Source of the DNA: Halieaceae bacterium
GTDB lineage: Bacteria; Pseudomonadota; Gammaproteobacteria; Pseudomonadales; Halieaceae
Direction: 5' to 3'
DNA length: 40,671 nucleotides
NCBI GenBank assembly: GCA_024640505.1
Contig: JAHEEV010000026.1
Location: forward strand, 1-40,671
A program made the position numbers and the translations under genes. How positions within the stretch are numbered: position 1 is the first letter of the stretch; each line of letters starts with the position of its first letter. Below the pieces are notes generated by a model. It searched no databases. It had not been told where the DNA came from and worked only from the letters and a program-made list of their open reading frames with translations. Positions 25,180 to 32,948 of this stretch are shown here, one piece after another.

Positions 25180-25947
25180 ATGGACAAACTGTTTGATGTG
25201 AAGGGCAAGATAGCCGTCGTGACCGGGGGCTCGCGCGGGATCGGTGCCATGATCGCCCGCGGCTTCGTGGAAAATGGGGTAAGAACCTATATCACTGCCC
25301 GCAAGCAGGAAGAGCTCGCGGCCACCGCCGCTGAACTGTCCTCACTGGGGGAGTGTATCGCCATTCCCTCGGACCTGGGCACCCTGGAGGGTGTTGCCGC
25401 GTTCGCCGCTGCCATCCGCGAGCGTGAAGAGCAGCTGCACATCCTGGTCAACAATGCGGGTGCGACCTGGGGTGCCGGGCTGGACGAGTTTCCGGAAGGT
25501 GGGTGGGACAAGGTGATGGACCTCAACGTGAAATCCATCTTCTTTCTTACCCAGCAGTTGCTGCCCCTGCTGCGCGCGGCGGGCAGCGCGGAGGATCCCG
25601 CCAGGGTGATCAATATCGGTTCGATAAACGGCATAACCACGCCGGGTCCCGCGATGCGTAATTACTCCTATTCCGCCAGCAAAGCGGCGGTGCACCACCT
25701 TACCCGTCATCTCGGTGCGGAGCTGGCGCGGGAACAGGTCAACGTGAATGCCATTGCCCCGGGCTTTTTCCCCAGCAAGATGACCGCGCATTTCACAGAG
25801 GAAGGGGAGGTGGGGGGTATCCCGCGCGGGCGCATGGGCAGCCCGGAGGATGCCGCGGGAACCGCTATCTACCTGAGCTCCAGGGCCTCTGCCTACGTCA
25901 CCGGGCACACCCTGGTGCTGGATGGCGGCCTGGTGGCCGGTTCCTGA
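25180..25947 (+). CDS. Short-chain dehydrogenase/reductase (classical SDR)
   Basis: This 255-residue NAD(P)-dependent oxidoreductase has the Rossmann motif TGGSRGIG near residue 15, NNAG, the catalytic serine in INIGSINGI, and YSASK with Tyr and Lys. It ends with the family's usual GHTLVLDGG. All active residues are present. ATG 25180 is preceded by GGAGGAAGGA, a very strong ribosome site; the longer open frame upstream is only a shadow of the DUF3604 gene. As last gene of the cluster it could act as a 3-hydroxyacyl-CoA dehydrogenase in the branched-chain pathway (inference from position). The stop is 3 bases from the stop of the convergent btuB-like gene. Confidence 0.92.
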   Translation: MDKLFDVKGKIAVVTGGSRGIGAMIARGFVENGVRTYITARKQEELAATAAELSSLGECIAIPSDLGTLEGVAAFAAAIREREEQLHILVNNAGATWGAGLDEFPEGGWDKVMDLNVKSIFFLTQQLLPLLRAAGSAEDPARVINIGSINGITTPGPAMRNYSYSASKAAVHHLTRHLGAELAREQVNVNAIAPGFFPSKMTAHFTEEGEVGGIPRGRMGSPEDAAGTAIYLSSRASAYVTGHTLVLDGGLVAGS

Positions 25948-25950
25948 CGC

Positions 25951-27804
25951 CTAGAAGCTGTAGCGCAGGCCTGTGTAACCGGCGGCCCCGGGGGTGTTGT
26001 AGGTGGGCACCATTTCATACGCCTCGTCTGTCAGGTTCTCCACACGGCCGTAGACCTCCAGGCTGTCCCGGAGGCGATAGCTGGCAGTGAGGTTGAGAAC
26101 TTCGTAGTCGTCCAGTTCCCCGCCGAGGCCATCCACGGCGTCACGCGAGACGTGCAGGAACAGGTTGATGCTCAGGCGCCCCTCCCGGGGCCGGTAACCG
26201 AGGCCCAGGTTCGCCATCTGCTCCGGGACGCGCAGGCGCTGATAGCCGTCGGCATCTTCCGTATCGTTGTAGGTATAGTTGCCGGTGAGGAGCAGGGCGC
26301 CGCCGAGGGGCAGGGCGCCGCTGAGTTCGATCCCCCGGGAGGTGGACTCGCCGTCGCCCTGCAGGTATCCGGAGAAGTCCAGCAGGTCGAAAAAGATTTC
26401 GTCCTCGATCTGCTGGTCGAAATAGACTGCCTCGACGAACCAGCCAGAACCGGCGTGGAAGGCCACGCCCAGGTCATAACCGGCGCTTTTCTCGGCCTCC
26501 AGAGCAACCCCGGAGGCCGGAGGATAGGCGAAGTCCCCGCGGTTGTAAGCGATTTCGTACAGGCTCGGCGCCCTGAAGCCGGTTCCATACGTGCCCCGCA
26601 GCTGCAATTCTCCCGCGGCCAGGGCGAAGAGGTAGGCGGCGCTCGCACGGTAGGTGGTGTGCGCATCGAAGTCGTCGTTGTCGTCGTGTCTCAGGCCGGC
26701 GGTCAGGTAGAGGTTGCCGCCAAACCTGCCCTGGTACTCCATGTAGTAACCGTTCTGGTCGCGGCTGGTATCGAGGCTGCCGTCATCCATGGACTCGCTG
26801 ATGAAGTCTGCGCCGTAGACCAGTTTCAGATCTGCTGACGGGCTCCAGCTCCCAATGTACTCGAATTTCCCCAGTTCGCCCTCGGTGGCGAAACTGCTTA
26901 TGCCCTCGGCATGAAAATCGCGATCGGTACGGTTCAGGTTGTAGGCGAACTGATTGCTGAAAACGTCTCCGCCGTGAGTCAGTGAAGCCCGCCAGGCGTC
27001 CTGCCGGTAGTCGTCGCTGCAGTCATCAGTGGGCGCGAAGGTGTCTGCCGTGTAGCAGTCGTCGAAGGCGTTTTCGCCCTCCACCGCGCGGCCCACCAGT
27101 TCGGCGCGCAGGGTGTTCGCGATATTCCAGCCGGCGCGGCCGTGAAGCGTGGTGTTCTCGTATCCGTCTTCATCACGCAGCCCGGTATCGGTGGTGCGTG
27201 AATTGAAGCCTGCCGTTTCGTAGTAGGTGCCGAACAGGACGGCATCTACGGTGTCGTTTGCTCCCCCCAGATGCCCGCCATACTGGTAGGTATCGTAGCG
27301 CCCGAATTCTCCGCCCAGGCTGCCTCCCACGCCGGTCTGTGGTCGCAGGCTCTGGATATTCACCACGCCCCCGGCATCGGCGCCATACATCATGCCCTGC
27401 GGGCCGCGCAGAATCTCCACCCGCTCGGTGCCGGCACTCAGCAACTGCTCGAACAGGGGTCCCGCCTGGGGGGCGCTGACGTCGGTGATCTCGATACCGT
27501 CCAAAAGCACTTTGGTGCGGTAGCCGTTCTCCCCGCGGATGCGCAGGGAGGTGGCCTTACCCTGTCCGCCGGTGTTGCTCAGTGATATGGCGGGCTCGTA
27601 CTGCAGGACCTCCGCCAGGTTGGCGAAACCTCGCATCCGGATCTCGGTATCATCGATCACGGATACGGATGTGCCCACCTGGCGCAAAGGCATCTCTACC
27701 CGCGAGGAGGTGACGATGATCTCCTCCAGCCGGTCGTTTGCCAGGGTGGAAGCGGTTGCGCTGCAGACGAGCAGCAGTAATGCCCGGCTGTGCCTGTAAG
27801 TCAT
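25951..27804 (-). CDS. btuB: TonB-dependent outer-membrane receptor, BtuB-like (cobalamin uptake)
   Basis: This 617-residue outer-membrane receptor has a signal peptide (HSRALLLLVCSATASTLA) and a TonB-box-like segment (LEEIIVTSSR). The plug domain follows (LRIRGENGYRTKVLLDGIEI, RVEILRGPQGMMYGADAGGV). The beta-barrel ends in aromatic Phe (YTGLRYSF), as needed for assembly. Sequence alone would leave the ligand open. The cobalamin riboswitch directly upstream makes vitamin B12 or related corrinoids the likely cargo. The ATG has GAGG 8 bases upstream; this ribosome site can pair with an upstream CCTC, consistent with riboswitch control of translation. No btuCDF transport genes are present in the window. 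Confidence 0.9.
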   Translation of the reverse strand: MTYRHSRALLLLVCSATASTLANDRLEEIIVTSSRVEMPLRQVGTSVSVIDDTEIRMRGFANLAEVLQYEPAISLSNTGGQGKATSLRIRGENGYRTKVLLDGIEITDVSAPQAGPLFEQLLSAGTERVEILRGPQGMMYGADAGGVVNIQSLRPQTGVGGSLGGEFGRYDTYQYGGHLGGANDTVDAVLFGTYYETAGFNSRTTDTGLRDEDGYENTTLHGRAGWNIANTLRAELVGRAVEGENAFDDCYTADTFAPTDDCSDDYRQDAWRASLTHGGDVFSNQFAYNLNRTDRDFHAEGISSFATEGELGKFEYIGSWSPSADLKLVYGADFISESMDDGSLDTSRDQNGYYMEYQGRFGGNLYLTAGLRHDDNDDFDAHTTYRASAAYLFALAAGELQLRGTYGTGFRAPSLYEIAYNRGDFAYPPASGVALEAEKSAGYDLGVAFHAGSGWFVEAVYFDQQIEDEIFFDLLDFSGYLQGDGESTSRGIELSGALPLGGALLLTGNYTYNDTEDADGYQRLRVPEQMANLGLGYRPREGRLSINLFLHVSRDAVDGLGGELDDYEVLNLTASYRLRDSLEVYGRVENLTDEAYEMVPTYNTPGAAGYTGLRYSF

Positions 27805-27811
27805 GACGATT

Positions 27812-27902
27812 CCTCAATAGCCATAGTCGATTGGCGACTGAGGGAGGGGTTTCAGGAGACAGTATGCAAGGCTGCATGCGGCGACCCGTAATGAAGCCCT
27901 CC
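27812..27902 (-). promoter_or_regulatory. Predicted expression platform of the btuB riboswitch
   Basis: Two helices compete downstream of the aptamer. GGAGGG (27902-27897) can pair with CCCTCC (27848-27843). The latter overlaps the CCTC (27843-27840) that can pair with the ribosome-site GAGG (27815-27812), around an inner AGTCG/CGACT stem (27839-27835 with 27829-27825). This suggests that ligand binding frees CCTC to hide the ribosome site and shut off translation. The pairings are visible; the switching model is inference. Confidence 0.5.
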
Positions 27903-27904
27903 GC

Positions 27905-28020
27905 TCCATCGGTGTGTGCATCCAGGCAGGTATCGGGCTTGCAGTGGAACTGCGTTACCGTTGCGGGGGCAGCGGTGGATTAGCCGGGGCATACCACACT
28001 TCCCTGCAGACCACGCCGGT
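27905..28020 (-). promoter_or_regulatory. Cobalamin (B12) riboswitch aptamer
   Basis: Read on the minus strand, the region contains the conserved core of the class: AGGGAA, then GTGTGG, then AATCC followed by GCTGCCCCCGCAACGGTAA, and finally a B12-box-like segment GCCCGATACCTGCC. These match the known order and spacing of the aptamer's P3-P6 core and B12 box. It ends about 100 bases upstream of the BtuB-like receptor start at 27804 on the same strand. This is the normal arrangement for B12-repressed btuB genes. Confidence 0.88.
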
Positions 28021-28162
28021 GCTGCTGCTCCGGGGCGATCTCACGAATGCGGGGCTCACTCTATAGCCGCCGCAGGGCACAGTCAATCAAAAACCCGTAT
28101 CGTGTCTGTGGCCGGGACCAGTGGCGCAGCCTGGCCTCAGAGTCCTTGCGCGGTGTGGTGGG

Positions 28163-28846
28163 CTAGCGCTCGAATTCCCTGGCCATGGCGGCGTCCAGGG
28201 ATGTGGTCAGGCCGTCCCTGACCCGCGCCTTGGTCTCCCGGTGCGCGGTCATGTCCAGCGCGGACAGTTGTTCGGCCAGGCTCGTTGCCCGGGACATTAA
28301 CTGGTCTTCGACGACCGCTTCATCCAGGTAACCTGCTGTCACGGCGCCCTCGGCGTCGTAAACCTGGGCCAGGCCCACCGCCTTGTTGAAGTGGGTTTTC
28401 GCCAGCCTGTGCCTTGCCAGCTCCACCCCGAACCAGGGCAGGGTCATGCCGATGGCGACTTCGTTGAGACCGATCTTGTAGTTGCCATGGACACCGATAC
28501 GGTAGTCAGCGGATAACAGCAGCAGCGCGCCCATGGCCAGAGCGTGCCCGCTGACACCGAGGATTACCGGGGTGCTGAAATCGATCAGGCGCCGCGACAG
28601 GCTGGCGCCGGACTGCAACAACTGCAGCATGGCATCGCCCCCCTGGTTCATGACCGACAGGTCGAAGCCGGCCGAGAATTTTCCCGGCCGGCCGCAGATA
28701 ACCACTACCTTGCCGGCTTGTTCCGCCTGGTCGAGGGCTTTCTCCAACTGGTCCAGCATATCGAAGGAGAGTGCGTTGGCTTTACCGTCGTCCATCTGGA
28801 TCAGGCAGTGGGAGTCGTCTTCCCGGAACCGGGCGAGATTGGTCAT
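28163..28846 (-). CDS. Crotonase-family enoyl-CoA hydratase/isomerase-like protein (single catalytic Glu)
   Basis: This 227-residue crotonase fold is shorter than typical hydratases (about 255-260). The oxyanion segment FSAGFDLSVM and GVSGHALAMG are recognisable. The first hydratase glutamate is replaced by leucine (MGALLLLSAD, Leu108), while the second is kept (GLNEVAIG, Glu129). One-Glu crotonases are often isomerases or other acyl-CoA lyases, so hydratase activity should not be assumed. The frame opens at 28891, but ATG at 28846 (MTNLARF) fits the family N-terminus and has AGGAC upstream. It is upstream of btuB on the same strand, separated by a 358-base riboswitch region. Confidence 0.85.
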   Translation of the reverse strand: MTNLARFREDDSHCLIQMDDGKANALSFDMLDQLEKALDQAEQAGKVVVICGRPGKFSAGFDLSVMNQGGDAMLQLLQSGASLSRRLIDFSTPVILGVSGHALAMGALLLLSADYRIGVHGNYKIGLNEVAIGMTLPWFGVELARHRLAKTHFNKAVGLAQVYDAEGAVTAGYLDEAVVEDQLMSRATSLAEQLSALDMTAHRETKARVRDGLTTSLDAAMAREFER

Positions 28847-29014
28847 AACGTGTTGTCCTGCGTGAAGTCGGTATAATGGGGCAACCGCCATGGTATTGCA
28901 TTATCGGGCAATGGTGAAATGCACTGCCTGCGGCGCTAAAGCCCTGTCGCCAAGCGACCCGGCGTCGACATCCATGCTGGATCACCGGCCCCGGGCCGGC
29001 CGGGAGTCTCCCCC

Positions 29015-29695
29015 ATGACAACAGATACCGAAAGGGTGCCACTGCGCGTCGATATCGTCTCGGATGTCGTCTGCCCCTGGTGCATTATCGGATACAGGCA
29101 GTTGCAGAAGGCGCTGGACAGCTTGCCCGGCCGCTTCGATGTCAGCCTGCACTGGCACCCCTTTGAGCTCAATCCCGATATGCCTGAGGAGGGGCAGGAC
29201 CTGCGCGAGCACCTGGCCTGGAAATATGGCACCACACCGGAGCAGAGCAGGGCGGCCAGGGCGCGTCTGACCGCGCTGGGGGAGTCCCTGGGTTTCACTT
29301 TCGATTATTTCGATGGCATGCGTATGGTCAACACGTTCCGCGCTCACCAGCTGCTGCATTGGGCTGCAGGAGAGGGTCGCCAGACAGAGCTCAAGCTGGC
29401 ACTGTTCGAGGCCTTTTTCAGTCGCCGGGAGGATGTCAGTGATGCACGGGTGCTGGCAAGCGTTGCCGAGCGGGCCGGACTCTCTCCGGCGGCGGCGGGG
29501 GAGGTCCTCGCGGATGGGCGTTATGCAGAGCCCGTGCGGGCCGAGCAACAGGCCTGGCTGGAGCGGGAGGTGCACGCGGTGCCGTTGTTCGTCTTCAACG
29601 AGCAGTTCATGGTGCCCGGCGCGCAGGAAGCGGAAACCTTCACCCGGTTATTGAACAGGATCCCGGCGTCACAGGAGCCCCGCGACAGGGTCTGA
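29015..29695 (+). CDS. DsbA-family oxidoreductase, FrnE-like
   Basis: This 226-residue thioredoxin-fold protein has a helical insertion, as in FrnE/2-hydroxychromene-2-carboxylate isomerase relatives. CPWC at 20-23 (SDVVCPWCIIGYRQL) is a redox-active pair. HAVPLFVFNEQFMVPGAQ near residue 190 carries the cis-proline loop. There is no signal peptide, so it is cytoplasmic, unlike DsbA. Some relatives act as disulfide isomerases in oxidative stress and others in polyketide tailoring; here the partner is unknown. The gene ends 38 bases from the stop of the convergent fatty acyl-CoA reductase, with only a short T-poor hairpin (29696-29710) between. Confidence 0.88.
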   Translation: MTTDTERVPLRVDIVSDVVCPWCIIGYRQLQKALDSLPGRFDVSLHWHPFELNPDMPEEGQDLREHLAWKYGTTPEQSRAARARLTALGESLGFTFDYFDGMRMVNTFRAHQLLHWAAGEGRQTELKLALFEAFFSRREDVSDARVLASVAERAGLSPAAAGEVLADGRYAEPVRAEQQAWLEREVHAVPLFVFNEQFMVPGAQEAETFTRLLNRIPASQEPRDRV

Positions 29696-29733
29696 ATCCC
29701 TGCCCGGGATGCGCGCGCGTCGCTGACCTGCGT

Positions 29734-31722
29734 TTACATGTGCGCGCCGCGCAGCATGTAGGCCAGCGCCATACCTTCCCTCGAGGGCTTTTCGTCGCCT
29801 TTCTTTGACGCCCCACGGGCGGCTGCAGACGATGGGAACATTTGAAAGGCCTTGGACCAGACGGTGTCGTTGACCCGGGGCCAGACCGCATAGCTCATTT
29901 CCATGGTCTGTCCCAGCAAGGTCTTGACCCGCTTGCTCTTGTCTATCGCCGCGTTCACCACCAGGTCCGAGGCGTCGTCCACCGACCAGGTGGGTGCGTA
30001 GTTATAGATCTTGGTGGGCGCAATCATCGGCGTGCGGACCAGTGGCATGTAGACCGTGGTCACCTCGACCTTGTCCTCCTTGACCTCCGACGCCAGGCTG
30101 CGGGAGAAAGCGTCCAGTGCTGACTTGCTTGCCAGGTAAGCCGCAAAGCGTGGTCCGTTCACCAGCACACCAATGCTGGAAATATTGATGATCTGGCCGG
30201 CCTTGTTCTCTACCATGCTGGGCAGCAGCCCGTTGATCAGGCGCACGCAGCCGAAATAGTTGAGTTGCATGGTGCGCTCGTAATCGTGAAACCGGTCGAG
30301 GGACTCCATCACCGCGCGGCGGATAGAGCGCCCGGCATTGTTTACCAGGATGTCCACCTGTCCCAGGTCCCCCAGCACCTTTTTGCCCAGGGCATCGATG
30401 GCTTCCATATCATTCAGGTCGCAGGAGTAGGCATGGGCGTCCCCGCCGTGCTTACGGATGATTTCGACCTGCTCTTCCAGTTTATCCAGGCTGCGTGCCA
30501 CCAGTACCACGGTGGCATCGTTGGCAGCGAATTTGCGGGCGGATTCCAGGCCGATACCGCTGGACGCACCGGTTACCATGACGATTTTCCCCGCCAGTCG
30601 TTGCTTGCCACGACGCGAGGATTTCGGGAAGTCCATGTGGGACTCCCAGTAGCTCCAGAGGGTGGGCGCATAGTCCTTCAGCTTGGGGCACTGGATATCG
30701 GTACCCTTGAGCGCGGCCCGTGTCTGGCGGTCGTCGAAAGTCGCCTGACTGGTGAGATAGCCCATCGCGGATACGGGAATGCCCAGGGCCCGGGACATCT
30801 GTCGCATGGCGATCTTGACCGGCATTGTCTTCGAGGTTTCGCGCAAGCCGGCGCTCACCAGGCGGGGTAATCGGGGCAGCTCGAACTGTTTGGCAAAACC
30901 CGGGCCATGGGCGGCGTCGAACAGCAATTCCATGATGCGCCCCGTGGAATCCTGGGGTGACTGCACCAGTTGGAACGCCTTGCCATCCAGACCTTTCTTG
31001 TGGGCGATGGCGACAGTGGCGTCGGCCACGTAGTCCACCGGCACGATCGGGATCTTGCCCCCCTCGACGCCGAGCAACGGCAGCCACTTGGGTACGTTAT
31101 CGCGGATAGTCTTGATGGCGGGGAAGAGGTAATAGGGCCCGTCGATCTTGTCCATTTCCCCGGTGACGGAATGGCCGACGACCACGCCGGGGCGATAGAC
31201 CCTCCAGGGCACTTCGCTCTCCTCGCGCACGATCTGCTCAGACTGGAATTTGGTCCTGAAGTAGGGGTGGGAGGTATCCTGTCCCTCGTCAAACATGGTT
31301 TCCCGGAATACTCCGCGCCACTCACCGCCGGCCACGGCGATGGAGCTCATGTGCTGCAGCGAGACCTTGCCACCCAGTTTGTTGGTAAAGTCCACCACGT
31401 TGCGTGTGCCTTCATTATTGACCTGGTCACCGGTTGCATCATCCATGTTCATGTCATAGACCGCGGCCAGATGGTAGACGTGGTCGATATTGCCCTTGAG
31501 CTTGCGGCGGTTGGCCGGCGATGTCAGCCCGGGTTGGGTGATATCTCCCCAGATGGGGACGAGTTTTTCCGGATCTGCCTTCAGGGAGTCGCGCAGGTTC
31601 TCGAACTTCTCTTTGGACTCCTTGCGTATCAGAACGTAGACCGTTGCGCCCCGCCGTTTCAGAAGGCGCTCGACGATGTGCCGACCGATAAACCCTGTTG
31701 CGCCCGTGACGAAATAGTTCAT
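29734..31722 (-). CDS. Two-domain fatty acyl-CoA reductase (alcohol-forming, Marinobacter type)
   Basis: This 662-residue protein has two fused SDR domains. The N-terminal extended SDR (TGATGFIG at 6-13, SS at 126-127, YFRTK at 154-158) resembles thioester reductase domains. The C-terminal classical SDR has TGASSGIG at 384-391, NNAGRSIRR at 461-469, SS and YLASK (529-533). The length and layout match the Marinobacter fatty acyl-CoA reductase that reduces acyl-CoA via aldehyde to fatty alcohol, and segments such as KLKGNIDHVYHLAAVYDM and ERTMQLNYFGCVRLI look very similar to it from memory. Both active sites are intact. Start ATG 31722 (MNYFVTG) has GGAG 10 bases upstream; ATG 31731 is too close to it. 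Fatty alcohol made here is the natural second substrate of the WS/DGAT encoded at 37038-38783. Confidence 0.9.
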   Translation of the reverse strand: MNYFVTGATGFIGRHIVERLLKRRGATVYVLIRKESKEKFENLRDSLKADPEKLVPIWGDITQPGLTSPANRRKLKGNIDHVYHLAAVYDMNMDDATGDQVNNEGTRNVVDFTNKLGGKVSLQHMSSIAVAGGEWRGVFRETMFDEGQDTSHPYFRTKFQSEQIVREESEVPWRVYRPGVVVGHSVTGEMDKIDGPYYLFPAIKTIRDNVPKWLPLLGVEGGKIPIVPVDYVADATVAIAHKKGLDGKAFQLVQSPQDSTGRIMELLFDAAHGPGFAKQFELPRLPRLVSAGLRETSKTMPVKIAMRQMSRALGIPVSAMGYLTSQATFDDRQTRAALKGTDIQCPKLKDYAPTLWSYWESHMDFPKSSRRGKQRLAGKIVMVTGASSGIGLESARKFAANDATVVLVARSLDKLEEQVEIIRKHGGDAHAYSCDLNDMEAIDALGKKVLGDLGQVDILVNNAGRSIRRAVMESLDRFHDYERTMQLNYFGCVRLINGLLPSMVENKAGQIINISSIGVLVNGPRFAAYLASKSALDAFSRSLASEVKEDKVEVTTVYMPLVRTPMIAPTKIYNYAPTWSVDDASDLVVNAAIDKSKRVKTLLGQTMEMSYAVWPRVNDTVWSKAFQMFPSSAAARGASKKGDEKPSREGMALAYMLRGAHM

Positions 31723-31898
31723 GACTCGCATACTCCCATTCAGTTTGTTTTTTGCTGTGGCCTGCCGGGCGCCTTTTCAATAACCGCCCGCCGTTAAGAC
31801 TAGGACATGATGCGGGATTTTCCCACCTGAACAAGTGACAATCGCCCGCACCGCTGCATGACTCACTGCCCCGTCCGGCCATTTCCTGCCCCCGGTTT

Positions 31899-32918
31899 CT
31901 ACACGGCTTTGATTGCCCTGGCAATGGGCCGGCTGAATAAACCCGCACTATAGCCCTCTCCGGTGAACACACTCGCGGAGCAGATATCGAAGATGTCGCC
32001 GTAACGCTGCGCCAGTTTGCGGGATATTTCACCCGGCTCCCCCACCAGTGCGAGTTTGTCCAGCAATGTGTCGTCAATGCGTTGTCCCATTTCCGCCCAC
32101 TGTCCGGCCTTGGAGAGCCGGTTGAGTTCCGGCTGCAGCTCACCGTAGCCGATGGAATCCAGCACGCCGCGGTAGGCGGGGGTGGAGGCGTAGAAGGCGA
32201 TCTGGTTCTGCGCGGCGAGTTTCACCCGGTCGAACTCCTCCTGAGTATCGCCGGTGACGAAAAACGGCGCGGCGACAATCTGCAACTGATCGCGGGAACG
32301 CCCGGATTTTGCCAGGCCTGCCTGCACCGCCGGCAACGTCACGGAGCGCAGGTACTCCTCTGTGGTAAAAGCGTGCAGGAGAATCCCGTCTGCCACTTCA
32401 GCGGCGTTCTCGGTCATCAGCGGTCCGACCGCAGCGGCAAACACCGGCGGGGCGCCGGACTCGACGTCGGTGGGGGTGAACATGGGCGTCATGAGCGTGT
32501 GCGTATAGAACTCGCCGCGAAAATCCAGCGGCGTACCCTCATACCAGCAGGCCCAGATAGCTTTCAGGGCCATGATGTACTCGCGCATCCGGGCTGCGGG
32601 TTTCGACCAGGGCATACTGTAGCGCTTCTCTATATGGGGCTTGATCTGGGAGCCGATACCCAGAATCAGGCGCCCCCCGGAGAGGGCGTTGACGTCGTGG
32701 GCAGACAGTGCCAGTGTCATCGGGGAGCGGGCAAAGGCGACGGCAATACTGGTCATCAGTTGGATCTTTTCAGTGCCGGTCGCGGCAACTGCCAGTTGCA
32801 TCAGGGGGTCGTGGCCAAGCTCCAGGGACGAGGCAATGTCTGCTCCCTGTTGTTCCAGCTGCCGGGCTTCCTGTGCCACGTCAATGAGGTTGGCGGTGAG
32901 GGCGCCTGCCGTTTTCAT
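31899..32918 (-). CDS. TIGR03617-like LLM-class oxidoreductase (probable F420- or FMN-dependent)
   Basis: This 339-residue TIM-barrel protein is of the luciferase superfamily. Marks are TSIAVAFARSPMTLALSAHDV, LSGGRLILGIGSQIKPHIEKR and AAVGPLMTENAAEVADGILLH. Family members in mycobacteria use F420; in a gammaproteobacterium the cofactor may be FMN, so the name should be taken with care. The ATG start has AGGAG 6 bases upstream. It lies 30 bases after RapA on the same strand, probably in one transcript, and 176 bases before the acyl-CoA reductase. The substrate is unknown. It is a distant paralogue of the LLM gene at 5872-6864. Confidence 0.85.
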   Translation of the reverse strand: MKTAGALTANLIDVAQEARQLEQQGADIASSLELGHDPLMQLAVAATGTEKIQLMTSIAVAFARSPMTLALSAHDVNALSGGRLILGIGSQIKPHIEKRYSMPWSKPAARMREYIMALKAIWACWYEGTPLDFRGEFYTHTLMTPMFTPTDVESGAPPVFAAAVGPLMTENAAEVADGILLHAFTTEEYLRSVTLPAVQAGLAKSGRSRDQLQIVAAPFFVTGDTQEEFDRVKLAAQNQIAFYASTPAYRGVLDSIGYGELQPELNRLSKAGQWAEMGQRIDDTLLDKLALVGEPGEISRKLAQRYGDIFDICSASVFTGEGYSAGLFSRPIARAIKAV

Positions 32919-32948
32919 GGTGTCTCCTGTCGATTTATTCGGGGTGGT

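Noticed and set aside
29696-29710. Small hairpin ATCCC-TGCCC-GGGAT after the FrnE-like gene, as a terminator
   Set aside because: Only a 5-bp stem and no T tract on either strand.
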